A stretch of DNA of 22,391 nt, from NCBI GenBank assembly GCA_037441225.1, contig JBBISU010000050.1, positions 1 to 22,391 on the forward strand, read 5' to 3'. The position numbers were made by a program, and so were the translations under genes. The first letter of the stretch is position 1, and the number at the start of each line of letters is the position of its first letter. Origin of the DNA: JBBFMJ01 sp037441225 (GTDB lineage: Bacteria > Acidobacteriota > Thermoanaerobaculia > UBA2201). Positions 16,669 to 22,391 of the stretch are shown piece after piece. The notes under the pieces are model-generated. The model did not search any database. It had not been told where the DNA came from and saw only the letters and a program-made list of their open reading frames with translations.

Positions 16669-18546
16669 ATGTTCAAATTTAAAAACATTCCAATTAAAAA
16701 TAAATTAATTATATTAAATCTTTTTATTGTCTTTGTAATTCTTTTTTTAGGTACTTTATTTTTCTTTTTTTATGAAAAAAGTATCTTGAAAAAAACAATT
16801 AGCACTAAATTAGATACAATATCCCAAATTATTGGCTATAATTGTACTTCACCTTTAAATTTTCATGATAATAATTCAGCAAAGGAAGTTTTGGATTCTT
16901 TAAAAACAGAACCAGATATTGTAAGGGCACTGATTATAACTCCTTCAAAGAAGGTTTTTGCAGATTATAAAAAAGAAAACTACTCAGGTGATTTCCCAAT
17001 ATTAAAACTTGAAAATGCAGAAATTAAAGAAAAAAACAGCCTTTACCACATCCGTTCAATAATTCAAGAGAATGAAATTATATGCTGGGTTGTCCTTCAA
17101 TATGATTTAAAATATTTTAAAAAAATTCTATTCTCAACATTTATTGTTGCAGCCATAGCTTTTGTCTGTGGAATGTTTCTATCTTTAGGAATAGCATTTC
17201 TAACACATAAAACATTGTCAAGTCCAATTCTTCAACTTGTGGAAGCAATAAAAAGGGTGTCAGAAAAAAATGATTATACAATAAGGGTTATAGAAGATAG
17301 GAAAGACGAATTTGGAATTTTATTTAAAGGCTTTAATGAAATGTTAAACAAAATATATGAAAGTTCTATTGAAAAGGATAGGGCAGAAATGGCTTTGAGG
17401 GAAAGTGAAACAAAATATAGGACATTGGTTGAAAGTGCAAAAGATGGAATTGTAATTGTTAAAGATGGTTGTTTTTCTTATGTTAATCCAGCAGTTGCAG
17501 AAATGGCAGGAGCAAAAAAAGAAGAATTGATAGGTAGTTTTTTCCTTAAATGGGTTGATAAAGGGGAAGTGGAAAAAATTAAAAAGTTTTATGAAGAGCG
17601 TTTGAATGGGAAAGAAGTGCCTTCAATGTATGAAACTGTTTTTGTCTCTAAGAGCGGAGAAAAAATTTATTCTGAAGTAAATGCTGCTATAATCCCTTAT
17701 GAAGGTGGAAAAGCAGATCTCGTAATAATAAGAAATATAAATGAAAGAAAGAAAGCAGAAGAAGAAATAAAAAAATTAAATGAAGAACTGGAAAAAAGAG
17801 TTGAAGAACGCACAAGAGAACTGGCAGAAGCAAATGCACGCCTTACAGAATTAGATAGATTAAAAAGTATGTTCCTTGCAAGTATGAGCCATGAATTAAG
17901 AACCCCTCTAAATTCAATAATTGGATTTACTGGCTTGATTTTAATGGGGATGGCAGGTGAAATTAATGAAGAACAAAAAAAGCAACTTACTATGGTCTAT
18001 AACAGCGCAAATCACCTCTTGAATTTAATCAATGACATTTTGGATATCTCTAAGATTGAATCAAATAAAGTTGAACTTTTAATTGAAAAGGTAGACCTAT
18101 GTAATATTATTAAAGAAGTTTTATCAATTATAAAGCCAATGGCTTCAAAAAAAGAAATTTTCTTAGAAACGAATTTTGAGGATAATTTAATAATAGAAAG
18201 TGATAGAAGGAGGGTTAAGCAGATATTGATGAATTTAGTTGGAAATGCTGTTAAGTTTACTGAAAAAGGGCGTGTCTCAATAGAAGCATTTAAAGTTAAC
18301 GATGAGATTTCTGTAAGAGTTTGTGATACAGGAATAGGAATAAAAAAAGAAGAAATGAATAAACTTTTTCAGCCCTTTCAACAAATAGATATGTCTCCAA
18401 CTAAACAATATGAAGGAACTGGGCTTGGACTTTATCTTTGCAAAAAGCTAACAACACTTTTAAAAGGCACAATAAAAGCAGAGAGTGAATTTGGGAAGGG
18501 AAGTACTTTTACTGTTAATTTTCCAATTAAATTTAAGGAGGTATAA
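16669..18546 (+). CDS. CHASE8-HAMP-PAS sensor histidine kinase
   Basis: 625 residues from ATG 16669; a GTG 9 nt upstream is also open. Order: transmembrane helix 1 (about 12-33), a periplasmic CHASE8-like domain (about 40-150, with NSAKEVLDSLKTEPDIVRA), transmembrane helix 2 (about 152-180), HAMP (about 180-230), PAS (about 245-360), coiled coil, HisKA with SHELRTPLNSIIGF (phospho-His about 408), and HATPase with NLVGNAVKFTEKG, DTGIGI and GTGLGL. All catalytic boxes are intact. CHASE8 is the sensor type of YfiN/TpbB, whose partner is YfiR, matching the gene before it. Here the output is a kinase rather than a diguanylate cyclase. The likely target is the response regulator that follows. Confidence 0.9.
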   Translation: MFKFKNIPIKNKLIILNLFIVFVILFLGTLFFFFYEKSILKKTISTKLDTISQIIGYNCTSPLNFHDNNSAKEVLDSLKTEPDIVRALIITPSKKVFADYKKENYSGDFPILKLENAEIKEKNSLYHIRSIIQENEIICWVVLQYDLKYFKKILFSTFIVAAIAFVCGMFLSLGIAFLTHKTLSSPILQLVEAIKRVSEKNDYTIRVIEDRKDEFGILFKGFNEMLNKIYESSIEKDRAEMALRESETKYRTLVESAKDGIVIVKDGCFSYVNPAVAEMAGAKKEELIGSFFLKWVDKGEVEKIKKFYEERLNGKEVPSMYETVFVSKSGEKIYSEVNAAIIPYEGGKADLVIIRNINERKKAEEEIKKLNEELEKRVEERTRELAEANARLTELDRLKSMFLASMSHELRTPLNSIIGFTGLILMGMAGEINEEQKKQLTMVYNSANHLLNLINDILDISKIESNKVELLIEKVDLCNIIKEVLSIIKPMASKKEIFLETNFEDNLIIESDRRRVKQILMNLVGNAVKFTEKGRVSIEAFKVNDEISVRVCDTGIGIKKEEMNKLFQPFQQIDMSPTKQYEGTGLGLYLCKKLTTLLKGTIKAESEFGKGSTFTVNFPIKFKEV

Positions 18547-18547
18547 A

Positions 18548-18907
18548 TTGGCTAAAGTTCTTATAATTGAAGACAATGAATCAAATCTTTATATGATGAA
18601 GTTTATAATTTCTAAATTAGGCCATAATATTTTGCAAGCAAAAGATGGAATAAGGGGTCTTGAAATTGTAATTGAAGAAACCCCTGATTTGATTTTGCTG
18701 GATATTCAGCTTCCTTTATTAGATGGTTATTCTGTTACAAGGAAGCTGAGGGAAAATGATAAATTAAAAAACATTCCAATTATTGCTGTGACTTCCTATG
18801 CAATGGTTGGGGACAGGGAAAAATCTTTAGAGGCAGGCTGTACTGCATACATTGAAAAGCCAATAAATCCGGAAATATTTATAAAGGAGGTGCAAAAATA
18901 TGTCTGA
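18548..18907 (+). CDS. Single-domain response regulator
   Basis: 119 residues forming one receiver domain: acidic pocket IIEDN (8-9), phospho-acceptor D52 in LILLDIQLP, Thr in VTSYAM and Lys104 in YIEKPINP. No output domain is attached, as in DivK/CheY-type proteins. The start is TTG 18548, backed by a strong AAGGAGG (18535-18541) 6 nt upstream and by the normal N-terminus AKVLIIEDN. It begins 1 nt after the kinase stop and ends 8 nt inside the next gene. It probably receives phosphate from the kinase and passes on the signal by contact. Confidence 0.92.
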   Translation: MAKVLIIEDNESNLYMMKFIISKLGHNILQAKDGIRGLEIVIEETPDLILLDIQLPLLDGYSVTRKLRENDKLKNIPIIAVTSYAMVGDREKSLEAGCTAYIEKPINPEIFIKEVQKYV

Positions 18908-21500
18908 GAAAAAATCTTTAAAGAAGTGGAAAATAATTATTGTAGATGACCAGGAAGAAAACAGGTTTTATCTTGAGACGATGTTAAAAGGTTTAGGATA
19001 TGAAGTATATACTGCTTCAAATGGAAAAGAAGCCCTTGAAGTTTTGGAAAAAGAAAAAATTGATATTATTATCTCTGATATTTTAATGCCAATTATGGAT
19101 GGCTATCAACTATGTATGGAGGTAAGATTTAATGATAATTATAATAACATCCCGTTTATTTTTTATACAGCAACATATACTGATCCAAAGGATGAAGAAT
19201 TTGCCTTAAAATTAGGAGCAGATTATTTTTTAAAAAAGCCAATGGATCCAGTAGAATTTGCAAAAAAAATAAAAGAAATAATTGATTATGTAAGTCAAAA
19301 TGGTTTTAAGGCAAAGAAACCACAACTTGATAAAGAAGAACAAATCTTTAAATTATATAATGAAAGGTTAGTTAAAAAATTAAATAAAAAAATGCAGGAT
19401 TTGGAAAGGGAAATTAATTTAAGAAAGGAAGTTGAAATAGAATTAAAAAAAAGCGAGGAAAAGTACAGAAGTTTAATAGAACAGGCATCTGATGGAATCT
19501 TCATTATGGATTTAAATTTTACTATAATTGAATTAAACCCAAGTGCTTGTCATATGTTAAATTACCAAAAAGAAGAACTTATTGGAATGAATTTTCTTGA
19601 AATAATAAAAAAAGAAAATGAAGAAACCATTCCCCTTAAAATTGAAGAAATTCTGTCAGGGAAAATATTAGTTTTGGAATTAATTTTAAAAAGAAAAGAT
19701 GGAACAAGTTTGCCTGCTGAAATAAGTATAAAACTTTTAAAAGATGGAAAAATTCAAGGAATTGCCCGTGACATTACCTTAAGGAAAAAAGCAGAAGAAG
19801 CATTAAGAGAAAGCGAAGAAAGATATGCCCTTGCAGTAAAAGGAGCAAATGACGGGCTATGGGATTGGAACCTTATAAGTGGAAAAATATATTTTTCTAC
19901 TCGGTGGAAAGAAATGTTAGGTTATTTTGAAGAAGAAATTGCGGATAATCCTGAAGTATGGTTTTCTCTTGTTCATCCAGATGATATAGAGATGTTTAAA
20001 GCAGAATTACAAGCTCATTTAGATAGTTTAAAACCAAACTTTGAAGTTGAACACAGAATACTTCATAAAAATCAAACCTATAGATGGGTTATAACAAGGG
20101 GTCTTGCTGTAAGAGATAAAAACAATAAACCTACTATAATGGCTGGATCACAGACAGATATAACAGACAGAAAAAGAGCAGAAGAACAGATCCTCCATGA
20201 TGCTTTTTATGACTCAATTACTGGATTGCCAAATAGAGCCCTTTTTGTAGATCGTTTAAATCAAGCATTAAACCGCATTAAAAGGATAAAGGACTTCCGT
20301 TTTTCTGTCCTTCATCTTAATTTAGATAGATTCAAAATAATTAATGAAACACTTGGGCATAATCTGGGAAATAAAGTTCTACTTTTAGTTGCTGAAAAGA
20401 TAAAAAAAATAATAAAACCTATTGATACAGTGGCTCGCTTTAGTGCTGATGAATTTTTGATCCTCTTAGAAGAAGTAAAAGATGTAACAGAAACAACCAA
20501 AATTGCACAAAAAATTATTTCAGAACTTGAACATCCAATTAATCTTGAAGGTAATGAAGTTTTTTTGTCTGCAAGCGTTGGAATAGTTATGAGTATGGAG
20601 GGTTTAGAAAGACCAGAAGATTATTTAAGAGATGCCCATATTGCAATGCATAAAGCAAAAGCAAAGGGTCGAGCTAATTGTGTTATTTTTAATGAAGAAA
20701 TGTATAAGAAAGCAATTGAAAATTTAAAGATGGAATCAGCTCTAAGGAAAGCAATTGAAAAAAAGGAATTTTGTGTTTATTATCAACCAGTATTTGATTT
20801 GTTAAAAGGACACATAGTAGGTTTTGAAGCCCTTGTGAGATGGAAGCATCCAGAAAAAGGTTTACTTAACCCTATAAATTTTTTATCCATTGCAGAAGAA
20901 GCAGGTTTCATTTCTTTAATTGATCAATATGTTTTTAATATCTCTTGTGAGAATTTTAAAAAATGGCTTGATATAAAAAAATCTGTTGAAAAATTATATG
21001 TTAGTGTGAATTTTTCAAGCAGAGAGTTTTCTAACCCTAATTTAATATCTTATATATCTCAGGTTTTAAAAGACACAAATATTGAACCAAAAAATCTCAT
21101 TATTGAAATAACTGAAAGCACATTAATGGAAAACATTGCCAGTGCTCAAGCAATTTTTTTTCAACTTCAAAATCTGGGAGTAAAACTATTTTTAGATGAT
21201 TTTGGTACAGGTTATTCCTCTTTAAATTATCTTCAACACTTCCTTATTGATACACTCAAAATTGACAAATCATTTATAGGGCAGATGACACAGAAATCTC
21301 CAAAAATTCCTATTGTTCATACAATAGTTTCCTTGGCTCATACAATAGGAATGAAGGCACTTGCAGAGGGTGTCGAAACAGAGCTCCAGTATTTAAAATT
21401 AAAAGAACTCAAATGTAATTGTGCACAGGGTTTTTATTTTTCCCATCCCCTGGAAGCAGAAGAAGTGGTTGAAAAAATTATAAAGAAAGAATCTAAATAG
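18900..21500 (+). CDS. REC-PAS-PAS-GGDEF-EAL protein, probable c-di-GMP phosphodiesterase
   Basis: 866 residues. A receiver domain (1-130; phospho-acceptor D60, Lys in FLKKPMDP) is followed by a coiled coil, PAS 1 (about 185-300), PAS 2 of the PAS_3 type (about 305-430, with GANDGLWDWNL), GGDEF (about 440-600) and EAL (about 620-866). The GGDEF signature is degenerate: RFSADEF at 513-519, so cyclase activity is doubtful. The EAL domain keeps its catalytic set: EALVRW (643-648), NFS, EITES, DDFGTGYSSL (766-775), KIDKSF, AEGVE and QGFYF, so hydrolysis of c-di-GMP is likely. Strong AAGGAGG (18884-18890) lies 9 nt before ATG 18900, overlapping the response-regulator gene by 8 nt. It is the last gene of the operon. 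Confidence 0.93.
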   Translation: MSEKKSLKKWKIIIVDDQEENRFYLETMLKGLGYEVYTASNGKEALEVLEKEKIDIIISDILMPIMDGYQLCMEVRFNDNYNNIPFIFYTATYTDPKDEEFALKLGADYFLKKPMDPVEFAKKIKEIIDYVSQNGFKAKKPQLDKEEQIFKLYNERLVKKLNKKMQDLEREINLRKEVEIELKKSEEKYRSLIEQASDGIFIMDLNFTIIELNPSACHMLNYQKEELIGMNFLEIIKKENEETIPLKIEEILSGKILVLELILKRKDGTSLPAEISIKLLKDGKIQGIARDITLRKKAEEALRESEERYALAVKGANDGLWDWNLISGKIYFSTRWKEMLGYFEEEIADNPEVWFSLVHPDDIEMFKAELQAHLDSLKPNFEVEHRILHKNQTYRWVITRGLAVRDKNNKPTIMAGSQTDITDRKRAEEQILHDAFYDSITGLPNRALFVDRLNQALNRIKRIKDFRFSVLHLNLDRFKIINETLGHNLGNKVLLLVAEKIKKIIKPIDTVARFSADEFLILLEEVKDVTETTKIAQKIISELEHPINLEGNEVFLSASVGIVMSMEGLERPEDYLRDAHIAMHKAKAKGRANCVIFNEEMYKKAIENLKMESALRKAIEKKEFCVYYQPVFDLLKGHIVGFEALVRWKHPEKGLLNPINFLSIAEEAGFISLIDQYVFNISCENFKKWLDIKKSVEKLYVSVNFSSREFSNPNLISYISQVLKDTNIEPKNLIIEITESTLMENIASAQAIFFQLQNLGVKLFLDDFGTGYSSLNYLQHFLIDTLKIDKSFIGQMTQKSPKIPIVHTIVSLAHTIGMKALAEGVETELQYLKLKELKCNCAQGFYFSHPLEAEEVVEKIIKKESK

Positions 21501-21516
21501 TAATTTGTAAGAATTT

Positions 21517-21544
21517 TTGATTTTTTTAATATTTAAAGTATAAT
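21517..21544 (+). promoter_or_regulatory. Promoter of DRTGG/ATP-binding unit (leaderless)
   Basis: TTGATT (21517-21522), 16 bp, then TATAAT (21539-21544), then 6 nt to ATG 21551. The geometry is the same as at the receptor operon, implying that the mRNA starts at the start codon. Confidence 0.75.
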
Positions 21545-21550
21545 ATTATT

Positions 21551-21841
21551 ATGAAACTAAAAGAAATAGTTAAATTATTAGATGCAAGGGTTTTAACAAA
21601 TGGAGCAGACCTTGAAATGGAGGTCAGGCAGGAGGGGCAGCAGATCTTATGTCTGATGTTTTGGCCCTTTCAAAGCCAAATATAATCTTGCTTACAGGGT
21701 TAACTACTATTAAGGTCTTCGGATGCCCATTTTTTAAAGGAAATTGGTCAAAGGTTTTCTCTCCTTTACATAGAAGATTTAAATTTTGAAGAAATTTATC
21801 TTGCTTTTAAAAATAAGGATGGGAGGTTTATAAAGATTTAA
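21551..21841 (+). pseudogene. DRTGG-domain protein, broken by at least two frameshifts
   Basis: Three pieces read together resemble a small DRTGG-domain protein: MKLKEIVKLLDARVLTNG from ATG 21551; then, in the +1-shifted frame from about 21631, GGAADLMSDVLALSKPNIILLTGLT, the family core; and, back in the first frame from about 21722, HFLKEIGQRFSLLYIEDLNF to TAA 21839-21841. The first lesion looks like one missing base beside a GG run near 21626-21632. The second, near 21717-21722, is an extra base or two missing ones. Without these the product would be about 97 residues. Such proteins sit beside small GHKL ATP-binding proteins and HydABC-type hydrogenase or NADH dehydrogenase genes in many anaerobes. 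Its stop overlaps the next start (TAATG). Confidence 0.65.
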
Positions 21842-22257
21842 TGGAAGATTTGTCCTTACATATACTTGACATAGTTGAAAACTCCATAAGGGCAAAGGCA
21901 AAAAATGTTTTTATTTATTTTAAGTTTCAAAAAGAAGGAGATGGGCTTACCATTGAAATAATTGATGATGGAGAAGGTATGGAGAAGGAATTGATAGAAA
22001 AAATAAAAAATCCCTTTTTTACATCAAAGGAAGGTAAAAAATTTGGACTTGGAATACCTTTCTTGAAACAATCTGCAGAAGAAACAGGTGGGTTTTTAGA
22101 AATTGAGAGTGAAAAAGGAAAAGTAACAAAGATAAAGGCATTTTTCCATAAAGACCATATAGATATGAAACCCTTAGGAGATATAGATAAAACAATAAAA
22201 ATTTTGCAAGCGACAAACCCAGAGATAAATATTTATTTTGAAGTTGAAGAATTTTAG
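21841..22257 (+). CDS. Small GHKL ATP-binding protein (anti-sigma/HATPase-like)
   Basis: 138 residues, mainly a GHKL ATPase fold: N-box ILDIVENSIRAKAKNV with Asn14, G1 DDGEGM (42-47), FFTSKEGKKFGLGIPF with the G2 loop, then a short tail with EINIYFEVEEF. There is no dimerisation or phospho-His domain, so it is not a full histidine kinase. It resembles the ATP-binding protein that accompanies DRTGG proteins upstream of bifurcating hydrogenase/NADH dehydrogenase genes; its biochemical role is not established. It starts at ATG 21841, sharing one base with the previous stop, with GGGAGG 14 nt upstream. Confidence 0.85.
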   Translation: MEDLSLHILDIVENSIRAKAKNVFIYFKFQKEGDGLTIEIIDDGEGMEKELIEKIKNPFFTSKEGKKFGLGIPFLKQSAEETGGFLEIESEKGKVTKIKAFFHKDHIDMKPLGDIDKTIKILQATNPEINIYFEVEEF

Positions 22258-22391
22258 CATCTGACTTTTTAACTTTTCTACTCTCTTCTTTAAATCTATT
22301 CTTTAAAGGAATTCCAATCTTTTAGAATTTAAAAAATTTATCTTAACCCAAGTTGCTCAATTTTATTGATTAATAGTTTTTAATAATAAAG
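22258..22391. other. Right-edge intergenic stretch, no gene seen
   Basis: 134 nt of AT-rich sequence with no convincing coding frame, tRNA or terminator. The window ends before the next gene. No promoter can be called with confidence. Confidence 0.5.

Noticed and set aside
22258..22391. Promoter or small gene at the right edge
   Set aside because: The sequence is AT-rich without a convincing -35/-10 pair or coding frame, and the downstream gene is not in view.

Overview
The window is strongly AT-rich, gene-dense bacterial chromosome. Several features indicate a Gram-negative (diderm) cell envelope: an Mla/MCE lipid-transport system whose MCE protein ends in a predicted outer-membrane barrel, a TonB-dependent receptor remnant and a YfiR-type periplasmic protein. 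Proteins rich in Lys/Glu/Ile/Phe, an Ogg2-type 8-oxoguanine glycosylase and an MglA-type GTPase suggest a deep-branching, possibly thermophilic, uncultivated lineage, perhaps a WOR-3-like candidate division. That placement is a low-confidence impression, not a result. A tRNA-Sec gene shows that the organism decodes UGA as selenocysteine.

Layout. (1) 1-186: an intergenic patch of heptamer tandem repeats and hairpins. (2) 187-3978 (-): a large protein built like soluble adenylyl cyclase (two cyclase domains, AAA-type ATPase, TPRs). (3) 4110-5206 (-): tRNA-Sec followed 11 nt later by an MglA-like GTPase with an unusual acidic/coiled-coil tail. (4) 5262-9060 (+): tRNA-Ala(GGC), a DUF3467 protein, recN and an exported TPR protein. 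The two tRNA units diverge from a 55-bp region with interleaved promoters. (5) 9118-14027 (+): dnaB, mlaE, mlaF, mlaD with a C-terminal barrel, and an ogg2-like gene, mostly overlapping. (6) 14083-21500 (+): a signalling operon with a broken TonB receptor gene, a yfiR-like gene broken by one stop codon, a CHASE8 histidine kinase, a stand-alone response regulator and a REC-PAS-PAS-GGDEF-EAL protein predicted to be a c-di-GMP phosphodiesterase. (7) 21551-22257 (+): a frameshifted DRTGG-domain gene and a small GHKL ATP-binding protein. In many anaerobes this pair leads into an electron-bifurcating hydrogenase/NADH dehydrogenase cluster, which would lie beyond the right edge.

Two patterns cut across the window. 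First, the protein genes that head transcripts have a good -10 hexamer ending only 6-8 nt before the start codon (TATAAT-6-GTG, TATAAT-6-ATG twice, TAAAAT-8-ATG). This implies leaderless mRNAs, whereas many genes inside operons have Shine-Dalgarno sequences. Second, reading-frame lesions are confined to three genes (TonB receptor, yfiR-like, DRTGG), while many kilobases of equally homopolymer-rich coding sequence are intact. This suggests gene decay in the sensory arm of the c-di-GMP operon, though local assembly error is not excluded.
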